The notes below the pieces were generated by a model that had not been told where the DNA came from, did not search any database, and saw nothing but the letters and a program-made list of their open reading frames with translations. Position numbers and translations under genes: made by a program. Shown here piece after piece: positions 1 through 7,942 of a DNA stretch of 64,000 nucleotides; the first letter of the stretch is position 1; every line of letters begins with the position of its first letter. The DNA is from Clostridium sp. JN-9. GTDB taxonomy: Bacteria; Bacillota; Clostridia; Clostridiales; Clostridiaceae. Location of the stretch: positions 558,001 to 622,000 of the forward strand of contig NZ_CP035280.1 of NCBI RefSeq assembly GCF_004103695.1, given 5' to 3'.

Positions 1-288
1 AACAGTGGTTTGAATTTACTAAGGAAAAAAGGTGCTCTTGTTCAGATAGGCTTATTTGCTAAATCTTTAAATGAATTAAATGAAGAAAAAGTAATTCAAA
101 AGGAGATTACCTATATAGGAAGCAGAAGTCAAAAGCCAAGTTCTTGGGATAAAGCACTTAGATTAATGGCTGAGCATAAAGTTGATGTAAAATGCTTAGT
201 TTCAGATATATATAAACTAAATGATTGGGAAAAGGCCTTTGATAAGGTTATGAAGGGTGAAGGAATAAAAGTAGTAATAGAATCTTAA
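1..288 (+). CDS. Zinc-type medium-chain (polyol/alcohol) dehydrogenase, C-terminal fragment
   Basis: The frame is open from the first base, so only the last 95 residues are seen; the start lies upstream of the window. The segment has the end of a Rossmann strand (GALVQIGLF), the typical MDR tail with a 'KEITYIGSRSQKPSSWDKALRLMAEHKVDVKCLVS' type region (quoted here only as landmarks GSR, W and ALRLM) and a terminal IKVVIE strand, as in sorbitol, threonine or galactitol dehydrogenases. It ends 14 bases before the transketolase start and is probably cotranscribed with it, suggesting the enzyme oxidises a sugar alcohol whose ketose product enters the pentose-phosphate pathway. The substrate and zinc ligands cannot be judged because the catalytic domain is missing. 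Confidence 0.75.
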   Translation, partial: NSGLNLLRKKGALVQIGLFAKSLNELNEEKVIQKEITYIGSRSQKPSSWDKALRLMAEHKVDVKCLVSDIYKLNDWEKAFDKVMKGEGIKVVIES

Positions 289-302
289 AGGGAGTGATTT
301 TT

Positions 303-1124
303 GTGGAAGATAAGGAATTAATGGATATTGCAAGAAAGGTTAGGATAGATATTATTGAAATGCTTAGTGAATCAAAATCAGGTCATCCAGGAGGATCATT
401 ATCTTGTGCAGATATTTTAACAGTATTATATTTTGACAAGATGTATGTGGATATTTATGAGCAAAAAAATGATGACAGAGATAGGCTTGTTCTGTCAAAA
501 GGTCATGCAGCTCCAGCACTCTATGCGGTGCTTGCTGAAAGAGGCTTTTTTGATAAGAAGGAATTAAAAACATTAAGAAAGTATGGCTCAATTCTTCAGG
601 GACACCCAGACATGAACTCTACACCTGGCATAGACATGACAACTGGATCATTAGGACAAGGACTCTCAGCTGCCAATGGTATTGCAATTGCTGGAAAACT
701 TAACAAAAAGGAGTACACTGTTTATGCTATTTTAGGAGATGGCGAACTGGAAGAAGGACAGGTTTGGGAAGCAGTAATGACAGCAGCACATTATAAACTA
801 GATAATTTAATAGTTTTTATAGACAATAATGGATTACAAATTGATGGCACAAATAAAGAGGTTATGAATATTTATCCAATTGATGAAAAGTTTAAAGCCT
901 TTAACTGGAATGTAATAAAAATAGATGGTCATGATATTGAACAAATTAAAAATGCAATAGATCAGGGAAAAAAGATAAAAGGGAAACCTACAGTTATTAT
1001 AGCAAAGACCATTAAGGGTAAAGGGGTTTCGTTTATGGAAAATCAAGTTCAATGGCATGGTGTAGCACCAAATAAAGAACAAGAAGAAGAGGCATTAAAA
1101 GAACTTATGGGAGGTGCTCAGTAA
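303..1124 (+). CDS. Transketolase, N-terminal (TPP-binding) subunit
   Basis: The protein (273 residues) is the thiamine-diphosphate half of a split transketolase, which moves two-carbon units between ketose and aldose phosphates in the cytoplasm. Visible signatures are SGHPGGSLS near residue 25, HPD and the TPP/Mg motif beginning GDGELEEGQVWEA and ending NNGLQIDG. A GTG at 303 is chosen because the ribosome site AGGGAG lies at 289-293, 9 bases upstream; an in-frame GTG at 294 sits on top of that site. The stop overlaps the next ATG by one base (TAATG), so translation of the two subunits is probably coupled. Function needs the C-terminal subunit encoded next. Confidence 0.93.
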   Translation: MEDKELMDIARKVRIDIIEMLSESKSGHPGGSLSCADILTVLYFDKMYVDIYEQKNDDRDRLVLSKGHAAPALYAVLAERGFFDKKELKTLRKYGSILQGHPDMNSTPGIDMTTGSLGQGLSAANGIAIAGKLNKKEYTVYAILGDGELEEGQVWEAVMTAAHYKLDNLIVFIDNNGLQIDGTNKEVMNIYPIDEKFKAFNWNVIKIDGHDIEQIKNAIDQGKKIKGKPTVIIAKTIKGKGVSFMENQVQWHGVAPNKEQEEEALKELMGGAQ

Positions 1125-2047
1125 TGAAAATTGCAACAAGACAGGCATATGGTGAAGCATTGGCTGAATTAGCAAAAACAAATGAAAATGTAGTAGTTTT
1201 AGATGCTGATTTAGGAAAGTCAACAAAGACATATGAATTTAAAAAAGTTTGTCCTGAAAGATATTTTGATATGGGAATTTCAGAACAGGATATGATTGGA
1301 ACTGCAGCAGGTTTGGCTGCCAGCGGTAAAATTCCTTTTGCCAGCACATTTGCTATGTTTGCAGCAGGAAGAGCATTTGAACAGATAAGAAATTCAGTTG
1401 CTTATCCAAGATTAGATGTAAAAATTGCCGCAACCCATGCAGGTTTAACTGTAGGAGAGGATGGCGCCACACATCAGGCTATAGAAGATATTTCCTTAAT
1501 GAGAAGTATACCTAATATGGTGGTAATAAGTCCATCTGATGCTGTAGAGGCAAAACAAGTGATTTTTGAGGCAGTAAAGTATGATGGACCTATGTATATA
1601 AGACTCGGCAGATATCCAGTGCCTGTAATTCATGATGATAAATTTGAATTTAAAATTGGTAAAGGTGAAGTTTTGAGAGATGGCAAAGATGCTACAATAA
1701 TTGCAACTGGAATAATGGTAAGTGTAGCACTTGAAGCTGCAGAAAAGTTAAAATATGAAAATATAGAAGCATCAGTAATTAATATAGCCACAATAAAACC
1801 TATTGACAGAGAGCTTATAGTAAAGTATGCAAAACAGACCGAAAAAATTGTTACAGCGGAAGAACACAGTATTATTGGAGGATTGGGATCCGCTGTGGCA
1901 GAAGTGCTTTCCGTAGAGTATCCTACGAAGATGAAAATGGTTGGAGTAGAAGATAAATTTGGTCATTCAGGCACTCCTGAAGAACTTCTAAAAAATTATA
2001 ATTTAACATCTGAAAGTATAATAAAAGCTGTAAAAAGCTTAAATTAG
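1124..2047 (+). CDS. Transketolase, C-terminal subunit
   Basis: This 307-residue protein supplies the pyrimidine-binding and C-terminal domains of the split transketolase. It starts with the characteristic TRQAYGEAL, carries the [10 protein letters not shown] and [15 protein letters not shown] segments (the Glu of the SEQ/D motif contacts the TPP aminopyrimidine), then [15 protein letters not shown]. The C-terminal domain holds the usual GGLGSAVAE. Its start overlaps the N-subunit stop by one base and its stop is 11 bases before the transaldolase gene. Split transketolases of this type are common in clostridia as second copies linked to pentose or polyol catabolism; a full-length tkt elsewhere in the genome is likely but not visible here. 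Confidence 0.93.
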   Translation: MKIATRQAYGEALAELAKTNENVVVLDADLGKSTKTYEFKKVCPERYFDMGISEQDMIGTAAGLAASGKIPFASTFAMFAAGRAFEQIRNSVAYPRLDVKIAATHAGLTVGEDGATHQAIEDISLMRSIPNMVVISPSDAVEAKQVIFEAVKYDGPMYIRLGRYPVPVIHDDKFEFKIGKGEVLRDGKDATIIATGIMVSVALEAAEKLKYENIEASVINIATIKPIDRELIVKYAKQTEKIVTAEEHSIIGGLGSAVAEVLSVEYPTKMKMVGVEDKFGHSGTPEELLKNYNLTSESIIKAVKSLN

Positions 2048-2058
2048 GAGGAAAAGAT

Positions 2059-2709
2059 ATGAAATTTTTTATTGATACAGCTAATGTTGATGAAATCAGG
2101 AAAGCCAGCAAATTGGGGATTATTTCTGGAGTAACTACAAATCCATCCCTTATAGCTAAGGAAGGCAGAGATTTTAAAGAAGTGGTAAAGGAAATCGCCA
2201 CAATAGTGGATGGACCAATAAGTGCAGAAGTGATTAGTGACGATGCTGAGAATATGATTAAAGAAGCTCGAGAATTATCAAAGATTCATAAAAACATAGT
2301 TGTGAAGATTCCCATGACAAGTAACGGCTTGGAAGCAGTTAATGTACTTTCAAAGGAAAATATTAATACAAACGTAACTTTGGTTTTTTCTGCAGCTCAG
2401 GCTCTACTGGCCGTTGCTGCTGGAGCTACTTATGTAAGCCCGTTTGTAGGAAGATTGGATGACATAGGATTTGATGGAATAAATCTTATTTCAGAAATTG
2501 CAGAAATCTTTAAAATATATGGAGTTAAGACAGAAATTATCACTGCCAGTGTTAGGGGACCAATGCATGTACTTAGAGCTGCAAAACAAGGTGCAGATAT
2601 AGCAACGGTACCTTATAAGGTATTTATGCAGATGATAAAACATCCTTTAACAGATATAGGCATTGAGAGATTTAAAAAAGACTGGGAGCAGGCTGATTTA
2701 AAATTGTAA
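2059..2709 (+). CDS. Transaldolase, small MipB/TalC-type
   Basis: A 216-residue Schiff-base aldolase of the short TalC/Fsa subfamily. It starts [13 protein letters not shown] and has GVTTNPSL near residue 25 and VVKIPMT, whose Lys83 is the expected imine-forming lysine. At the position that in fructose-6-phosphate aldolase is Gln, this protein has Glu57 (ISAEVIS). In published comparisons that Glu goes with transaldolase rather than aldolase chemistry, so transaldolase is preferred. A strong GGAGG site (2047-2051) precedes the ATG. It sits between transketolase and ribulose-phosphate epimerase, fitting conversion of sedoheptulose-7-P plus glyceraldehyde-3-P to fructose-6-P and erythrose-4-P. 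Confidence 0.9.
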   Translation: MKFFIDTANVDEIRKASKLGIISGVTTNPSLIAKEGRDFKEVVKEIATIVDGPISAEVISDDAENMIKEARELSKIHKNIVVKIPMTSNGLEAVNVLSKENINTNVTLVFSAAQALLAVAAGATYVSPFVGRLDDIGFDGINLISEIAEIFKIYGVKTEIITASVRGPMHVLRAAKQGADIATVPYKVFMQMIKHPLTDIGIERFKKDWEQADLKL

Positions 2710-2754
2710 TTAGTTTTAATATGTGATTTGGATAGATAATAAAGAGGTGGTTGG

Positions 2755-3405
2755 ATGAATGTATTAATAAATCCTTCTATTTTGTCAGCTGATTTTAATA
2801 ATCTACAGTCTGATTTAAGCTTGCTGGAACAATCAGGAATAAAATCTATTCACATTGATGTTATGGATGGTAATTTTGTTCCAAACATTACATTTGGCTC
2901 AGAACAGATAAAGCAATTGAGAAGAATTACTAAAATGAAATTTGATGTACACTTAATGGTACATGAGCCAATAAGATTTATTAAGGATTTTGTTGACGCA
3001 GGTGCTGATAGTATAACAGTTCACTGCGAAGCATGTAAACATATTTACAGAACTTTAGAAGAAATTAAAAAATATGTTAATGCTGGAGTAGCTCTTAATC
3101 CAGCTACCCCCTTAAGTAATATTGAATATCTGACAAATATAGCTGATAAAATTCTTATAATGACTGTAAATCCAGGCTTTGGGGGCCAAAAATATATCGA
3201 TTGCATGGAATCCAAAATAGTTCAACTTAATAATTTAATTAAAGAAAAGTCATCATCTGCTATTATTCAGGTAGACGGTGGTATAAATGAAAATAACATA
3301 CAAAGGCTAATTGGTCTGGGAGTAAAAGATATTGTTATGGGATCGGCAGTGTTCAAGAATAGGAACATATTAGATAATCTTAAAAAATTTAAAATTTATA
3401 TTTAG
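2755..3405 (+). CDS. rpe: Ribulose-phosphate 3-epimerase
   Basis: A 216-residue TIM-barrel enzyme interconverting ribulose-5-P and xylulose-5-P. The family landmarks are in order: NPSILSADF at the N terminus (acid/base region), HIDVMDGNFVPN with metal-binding His and Asp, FDVHLMV with a second metal His, VNPGFGGQ near the middle, and VDGGINENN for phosphate binding. Length is normal for the family. The ATG has GAGGTGG at 2743-2749. The 45-base gap from the transaldolase gene contains no terminator, so it is read as part of the same operon. Confidence 0.95.
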   Translation: MNVLINPSILSADFNNLQSDLSLLEQSGIKSIHIDVMDGNFVPNITFGSEQIKQLRRITKMKFDVHLMVHEPIRFIKDFVDAGADSITVHCEACKHIYRTLEEIKKYVNAGVALNPATPLSNIEYLTNIADKILIMTVNPGFGGQKYIDCMESKIVQLNNLIKEKSSSAIIQVDGGINENNIQRLIGLGVKDIVMGSAVFKNRNILDNLKKFKIYI

Positions 3406-3421
3406 TTAGGGAGTGATTATA

Positions 3422-3862
3422 ATGATTGCAATTGGATGTGACCATGGTGGATTTGATTTAAAGGGAGCCATTATTCAACATTTAAAAGAAGAAAACATTC
3501 AATACAAAGATTTTGGTACCTATTCAACTGAAAGTGTAAATTTTCCAGAATATGCACTAAAAGTTGCAAATGCTGTTGCTTCAGGTCAGTGTGAATCGGG
3601 AGTACTTTGCTGTGGTACAGGTATAGGAATGTCAATAATGGCTAACAAGGTAAATGGTATTAGGGCTGCTGTGGTAGATAATGCCTATTCGGCTAGATAT
3701 ACAAAGATGCATAACAATGCAAATATTATATGTATGGGTGAAAGAGTAATAGGCAAGGGATTGGCTGTAATGTTGTTTGACGAATGGTACAAGGCTAAGT
3801 ATGAAGGTGGAAGGCATGAAGTAAGATTAAATATGATAAAAGAATATGAAGAAAGCAGATAA
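3422..3862 (+). CDS. rpiB: Ribose-5-phosphate isomerase B
   Basis: A 146-residue RpiB/LacAB-family isomerase linking ribose-5-P and ribulose-5-P. It opens MIAIGCDHGGFDLKG (the DHGG motif), carries the catalytic-cysteine loop LCCGTGIGMSI around residues 62-72, and then NGIRAA and the phosphate-binding MHNNANI. The ATG at 3422 is preferred because GGGAG is at 3409-3413; the in-frame GTG at 3413 overlaps that site. It is the last gene of the pentose-phosphate operon: a strong hairpin terminator follows at 3924-3967. With transketolase, transaldolase and epimerase upstream, the operon holds the complete non-oxidative branch. Confidence 0.93.
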   Translation: MIAIGCDHGGFDLKGAIIQHLKEENIQYKDFGTYSTESVNFPEYALKVANAVASGQCESGVLCCGTGIGMSIMANKVNGIRAAVVDNAYSARYTKMHNNANIICMGERVIGKGLAVMLFDEWYKAKYEGGRHEVRLNMIKEYEESR

Positions 3863-3865
3863 GTT

Positions 3866-3919
3866 GTCGAATGTAACCAGGTAGCACCCGAAAATCGTCG
3901 AATGTAACCAGGTAGCACC
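3866..3919 (+). repeat. Two direct copies of a 23-bp repeat after rpiB
   Basis: Two identical 23-base units beginning GTCGAATGTAACCAGGTAGC lie at 3866-3888 and 3897-3919, with a period of 31 bases and an 8-base spacer. They begin four bases after the rpiB stop and end just before its terminator. They are richer in GC than the surroundings. No coding role is visible, and I do not recognise the unit. Confidence 0.85.
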
Positions 3920-3923
3920 TGTA

Positions 3924-3967
3924 AGAGAAACGGAGCTGTCGCACTAATGCGACAGCTCCGTTTCTTT
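3924..3967 (+). terminator. Rho-independent terminator of the pentose-phosphate operon
   Basis: A perfect 17-bp stem (GAAACGGAGCTGTCGCA pairing with its complement), extendable to 20 bp with flanking A-T and one G-T pair, closes on a CTAA tetraloop. It ends in CTTT. The position, directly downstream of rpiB and upstream of a regulatory gene, fits an operon end. Confidence 0.85.
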
Positions 3968-3987
3968 GACTGCAAATTGACTGCAAA
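3966..3987 (+). promoter_or_regulatory. Tandem 11-bp direct repeat upstream of the two-component operon
   Basis: TTGACTGCAAA occurs twice back to back at 3966-3976 and 3977-3987, about 95 bases before the response-regulator start. Directly repeated sites of 10-11 bp (one helical turn) are typical of OmpR/PhoB-family binding. Each unit also resembles a -35 box, and TATATT lies at 3998-4003. It could be an autoregulatory site; this is inference. Confidence 0.45.
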
Positions 3988-4081
3988 TAGTTATAAATAT
4001 ATTGTATTTATCGTTTATAATATTAAAATAGAATTGAAAGCAAAATAAAACAAATATATATACAATGGAGAGTATTAAGTG

Positions 4082-4783
4082 ATGGATGAATACAAAATAC
4101 TTATTATAGAGGATGAAAAACAAATGGCTATGTTCCTTAAAATGGAACTTAACCATGAAGGATACATAGCTCATGTTGAGAATAATGGTATAGATGGATT
4201 AAAGCAGATAGAGAATGGAAGCTATAATCTGATACTTCTTGATCTGATGCTGCCTGGAATAGATGGCATTGAAATCTGCAGAAGGGTAAGAAAGTTTTCG
4301 GATGTACCAATAATTATGATTACTGCAAGGGGAGAAATATCAGACAAGGTAAAGGGATTAGATACGGGGGCAGATGATTATTTAACAAAACCCTTTGCAA
4401 TTGAAGAACTGCTGGCCAGAATTCGTGCTTTTAAAAGAAGAATCAGCACAGAAAAAGACAGTAATGAACTTAGGTCTTATGATCTTATAATGAACAGAGT
4501 AAGCCGTCAGGTAACGAGAGGAAACCATATAATTGAATTAACTAAGAAAGAATATGACCTTTTAGAAACTCTTTTAATTAATAAAAATGTTGTACTTTCA
4601 AGGGAGCAGTTAATAGAAGCGGTATGGGGATATGACTATACTGGAGATACTAATGTGGTAGATGTATTCATAAGATATGTACGCAGTAAAATTGATGATG
4701 GCTTTGAAAATAAAATAATAACTACAGTAAGAGGCGTTGGATACGTAATAAAGGGTGATACACATGAGATTAAAGAGTATTAG
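4082..4783 (+). CDS. OmpR/PhoB-family response regulator
   Basis: A 233-residue regulator with an N-terminal receiver domain (acidic pocket IIEDE at residues 8-12, phospho-acceptor Asp54 in LLDLMLPG, conserved TARGE and the Lys in LTKPF) and a C-terminal winged-helix DNA-binding domain ending DVFIRYVRSKID...VRGVGYVI. The ATG at 4082 is chosen; a GTG at 4079 is one codon upstream, and the GGAGAG site at 4067-4072 could serve either. Its 3' end overlaps the sensor kinase gene by 20 bases, so the two are cotranscribed partners. The tandem TTGACTGCAAA repeat upstream may be its own binding site. The regulated process cannot be told from the sequence. Confidence 0.93.
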   Translation: MDEYKILIIEDEKQMAMFLKMELNHEGYIAHVENNGIDGLKQIENGSYNLILLDLMLPGIDGIEICRRVRKFSDVPIIMITARGEISDKVKGLDTGADDYLTKPFAIEELLARIRAFKRRISTEKDSNELRSYDLIMNRVSRQVTRGNHIIELTKKEYDLLETLLINKNVVLSREQLIEAVWGYDYTGDTNVVDVFIRYVRSKIDDGFENKIITTVRGVGYVIKGDTHEIKEY

Positions 4784-6143
4784 AAGTGCCAAAATTTCTG
4801 TTAAATTAACTATGATTTATGCTTTTATATTTTCAATGGTGCTGCTTTTATTAAGTGCATCTATTTTATATGGAATTAAATATTATTTAAATATAACTGC
4901 AGTAAAACAGGTTGAGGACGTTAAAACTATGATATTAAATAATAATACATTGATAAATGGAAATGCTGATTTAACACAAAGAAAGATATTGCAGGATATT
5001 CCAACTAAAGAGGAAATGTTTATAAGGATATATGATAAGAATGGCAATGTTATTAATTCTTCCGATAATTTTAACTATAAAATCAGTATCAGCCAGCCCT
5101 ATAATAAAGTAATTCATTTAGAAGATGATGAAAAACATATCAAATATATAAATGTAAAAGTTCCAAATATTCAATATGGAAATGTTTATATTCAAATAGT
5201 TAAAGATATGAACAGTGAATATACATTCTTAAAAATATTATTTGCATTTATGGCAGCAGGTGATTTAATCGGCATAATATCTTCTGTTATTTTTGGGTAT
5301 ATAGTAAGTAAAAGAATGTTAATGCCTATTGATTGTATTACAAAAACTGCAGATAATATCAGTGCAAAAAATTTAAAAGAGAGAATAGAAATGAATGGAC
5401 CTGATGATGAACTTAAAAGGCTTGCCCATACTTTTAACAAAATGATAGACAGACTTCAGGATGCCTTTGATAAACAAACTCAGTTTGTATCTGATGCCTC
5501 TCATGAACTTAGGACTCCAATAGCTGTTATTCAGGGATATGCAAATTTATTGGACAGATGGGGAAAGGATGATAAAGATGCATTAGAAAAATCAATTTAT
5601 GCTATTAAATTAGAAACTAATAATATGGCTAATTTAGTGGAAAAGCTGCTTTTTTTAGCTAAAGGTGACAGTGGTACTAAAAGGATAGAAAAAAAGGAAT
5701 TTTATTTAAACAAATTAATAAATGAAGTGGTGGAAGAAAGTAGGCTTATAGCTGATAATCGTTTTATAACAAATAACAGAAATGATACTGTAAAAATATT
5801 TGCAGATTATGAAATGATAAAGCAGATGCTGAGAATTTTTATAGATAACAGTATAAAATTCACAGACAAAGGGGGAAATATAGATATAAGCTCTATTTCT
5901 GATAATGGCTTAATAAAAATTATAATTAGTGATACAGGTATTGGAATACCGAAAAATGAAATATCAAATATATTTAACAGATTTTATACAGTGGATAAAT
6001 CAAGGTCAAAGGAGAAAACCGGAACAGGATTAGGGTTGTCTATTGCCAAATGGATTGCTGATGTTCATGAAGGAACAATAAGCGTAGAAAGTGAAGAAGG
6101 AAAGGGAACAAAAATTACTGTTATTTTAAAAAACTATTGCTAA
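4764..6143 (+). CDS. Membrane sensor histidine kinase
   Basis: A 459-residue classical sensor kinase and partner of the overlapping response regulator. Order: a transmembrane segment at about residues 10-33, an extracytoplasmic sensing region of roughly 125 residues, a second membrane segment near 158-180, a HAMP linker, then a HisKA dimerisation domain with the phospho-accepting His247 in SDASHELRTP. The catalytic ATPase domain has an N-box (IFIDNSIKF), DTGIGIP and GTGLGLSI. The ATG at 4764 is preferred because AAGGG is at 4751-4755; a GTG at 4755 overlaps that site. The sensing domain has no recognisable ligand motif. Confidence 0.93.
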   Translation: MRLKSIRSAKISVKLTMIYAFIFSMVLLLLSASILYGIKYYLNITAVKQVEDVKTMILNNNTLINGNADLTQRKILQDIPTKEEMFIRIYDKNGNVINSSDNFNYKISISQPYNKVIHLEDDEKHIKYINVKVPNIQYGNVYIQIVKDMNSEYTFLKILFAFMAAGDLIGIISSVIFGYIVSKRMLMPIDCITKTADNISAKNLKERIEMNGPDDELKRLAHTFNKMIDRLQDAFDKQTQFVSDASHELRTPIAVIQGYANLLDRWGKDDKDALEKSIYAIKLETNNMANLVEKLLFLAKGDSGTKRIEKKEFYLNKLINEVVEESRLIADNRFITNNRNDTVKIFADYEMIKQMLRIFIDNSIKFTDKGGNIDISSISDNGLIKIIISDTGIGIPKNEISNIFNRFYTVDKSRSKEKTGTGLGLSIAKWIADVHEGTISVESEEGKGTKITVILKNYC

Positions 6144-6175
6144 ATACATTCTTTTATGTAAAACTAAAAAGGTAT

Positions 6176-6207
6176 TCCAAACTACAGGATTTATCGTATA
6201 GTTTGGA
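6176..6207. promoter_or_regulatory. 9-bp inverted repeat upstream of hydG
   Basis: TCCAAACTA (6176-6184) is repeated in inverted orientation as TAGTTTGGA (6199-6207) with 14 bases between. It lies between the kinase gene and hydG, about 60 bases before the hydG start. It may be an operator, or a weak hairpin terminator for the kinase transcript, although the following T-run (ATATTTTTAA) is 8 bases away. Confidence 0.4.
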
Positions 6208-6266
6208 TAAATTATATTTTTAACCTAATTGTAAGGAGCTTTCTAAGCAAGAGGAGGAGAATTTGC

Positions 6267-7679
6267 ATGGATCAAATGGAAAAACAAAAGGCTGATTTTA
6301 TTAATGAAGAAGAAATTGAACATTTTCTTCAGATTGGAAGGGAAAAAGCAAAGGATACTGAATATGTATTGAAGATTATTGAAAGAGCAAGAGATGCTAA
6401 AGGATTAAGTATTGATGAAGTTGCAACTCTGCTTAATGTTGAGGATGACTCTGTATTAGAGCAGCTTTACAAAGTATCCAGAGAAATCAAAGAGAAGATA
6501 TATGGCAATAGAATAGTAATGTTTGCACCATTATACATAAGTGACTATTGCGTAAATGATTGTGTTTACTGCGGCTACAAATGTTCAAATAAAGAAAATA
6601 GAAAGAAATTAACCAAAGAGCAGCTAATTAGAGAGGTAGAGATTATTGAGGATTCCGGTCATAAGAGAATTGTGCTGGAAGCAGGAGAAGATCCTGTTAA
6701 CTGCCCTATAGACTATGTTACAGATTGTATGAAAACAATATACCAAGTTAAAAAGAGAAATGGTTCAATAAGAAGGATTAATGTAAATATTGCTGCTACC
6801 ACTGTAGAAAATTACAAAAAGTTAAAACAGGCAGGTATAGGTACCTATACTTTGTTTCAGGAAACATATCACAGAGAGACATATAAAAAAATGCATCCAA
6901 GAGGACCAAAACATGACTATGATTATCACACAACTGCCATGGATCGTGCAATGAAGGGCGGTATAGATGATGTTGGTATCGGTGTTCTTTATGGATTGTA
7001 TGATTATAAATTTGAAACAGTGGCCATGTTTATGTTTGTAAAACATTTAGATGACACCTTTGGAGTAGGACCACATACTATTTCTGTACCTAGGATAAGA
7101 CCGGCACTTGGAGTGGACAGAAAAAGCCTTCCTTACCTGGTTGATGATCATGATTTTAAAAAGTTAGTTGGAGTTATAAGGCTGGCAGTACCATATACGG
7201 GAATGATTATTTCTACAAGAGAGGAACCAAAGTTTAGAGAAGAAATAATATCAATTGGTATTTCCCAGGTAAGTGCAGGCTCTGCTGTAGGGGTTGGGAG
7301 CTATGATGAAAGAACTCACCATGAGGAACAATCGCCTCAATTCATATTAGATGATACAAGAACTCCAATTGAAGTATTAAAGGGCCTTTGTAAAGATGGA
7401 TTTCTGCCTAGCTATTGTACTGCATGTTACCGTCAGGGAAGAACCGGTGAAAGATTTATGGCCCTTGCCAAAACTGGCAATATTCATAACTGCTGTCTTC
7501 CTAATGCCATTATGACTTTTCAGGAATTTCTCATAGACTATGCAGATGATGAGTTGAAGGAAATGGGAGAAAAGGTTATAAAAGAAAATTTTAAGAATAT
7601 AGAATCTGAAAAAATAAAGGAAGAGACCCTGAGAAGATTAGATAGAATTAAGGCTGGAGAAAGAGATTTATATTTTTAA
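6267..7679 (+). CDS. hydG: [FeFe]-hydrogenase maturase HydG (tyrosine radical-SAM lyase)
   Basis: A 470-residue radical-SAM enzyme. HydG cleaves tyrosine to p-cresol and dehydroglycine, yielding the CO and cyanide ligands of the [FeFe]-hydrogenase H-cluster. The SAM-cluster motif is Cys95-X3-Cys99-X2-Cys102 (YCVNDCVYCGY). The second, HydG-specific cluster motif CX2CX22C is exact: Cys384, Cys387, Cys410, which separates it from the tyrosine lyase ThiH. AGGAGGAG stands 8-15 bases before the ATG. hydE and hydF are not adjacent. An [FeFe]-hydrogenase-family gene lies at the window's right end, so substrates for maturation exist nearby. Confidence 0.96.
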   Translation: MDQMEKQKADFINEEEIEHFLQIGREKAKDTEYVLKIIERARDAKGLSIDEVATLLNVEDDSVLEQLYKVSREIKEKIYGNRIVMFAPLYISDYCVNDCVYCGYKCSNKENRKKLTKEQLIREVEIIEDSGHKRIVLEAGEDPVNCPIDYVTDCMKTIYQVKKRNGSIRRINVNIAATTVENYKKLKQAGIGTYTLFQETYHRETYKKMHPRGPKHDYDYHTTAMDRAMKGGIDDVGIGVLYGLYDYKFETVAMFMFVKHLDDTFGVGPHTISVPRIRPALGVDRKSLPYLVDDHDFKKLVGVIRLAVPYTGMIISTREEPKFREEIISIGISQVSAGSAVGVGSYDERTHHEEQSPQFILDDTRTPIEVLKGLCKDGFLPSYCTACYRQGRTGERFMALAKTGNIHNCCLPNAIMTFQEFLIDYADDELKEMGEKVIKENFKNIESEKIKEETLRRLDRIKAGERDLYF

Positions 7680-7730
7680 AGAATTCTGATAAAAAACAAT
7701 ATAATAAAAATTCTGCTTTAAACTTAGATT

Positions 7731-7775
7731 ATTATTAATCCTCCTAGTTTTAATATGGAGGATTAATAATTTTAT
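7731..7775 (+). terminator. Terminator after hydG
   Basis: ATTATTAATCCTCC (7731-7744) pairs perfectly with 7757-7770 around a 12-base loop, followed by TTTTAT. A 14-bp stem plus T-rich tail directly after hydG indicates intrinsic termination. Confidence 0.7.
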
Positions 7776-7810
7776 ACATACAATAAGAAGAATCATTTAG
7801 TTTAACTTTG

Positions 7811-7840
7811 TTGTCATAATACAGCAATTAAGAGTATAAT
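7811..7840 (+). promoter_or_regulatory. Promoter upstream of pepV
   Basis: TTGTCA (7811-7816) and TATAAT (7835-7840), 18 bases apart, form a sigma-A-type promoter about 100 bases ahead of the pepV start. Confidence 0.6.
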
Positions 7841-7942
7841 AAATTTGTAACAAAATATACAGTAAACGAAGTGTAAATAATAAAACTTAATTTTTTTATT
7901 TGTACTTTGAATCTTAATGGATCAAATTTAGGAGGGATCACC

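Noticed and set aside
3866-3919. Minimal CRISPR array
   Set aside because: Only two units with an 8-base spacer, far below CRISPR spacer lengths, and no cas genes anywhere in the window.
3632-3986. Three minus-strand frames opposite rpiB and its 3' region
   Set aside because: They cross the direct repeats and terminator, lack ribosome sites and recognisable domains, and shadow a real gene.
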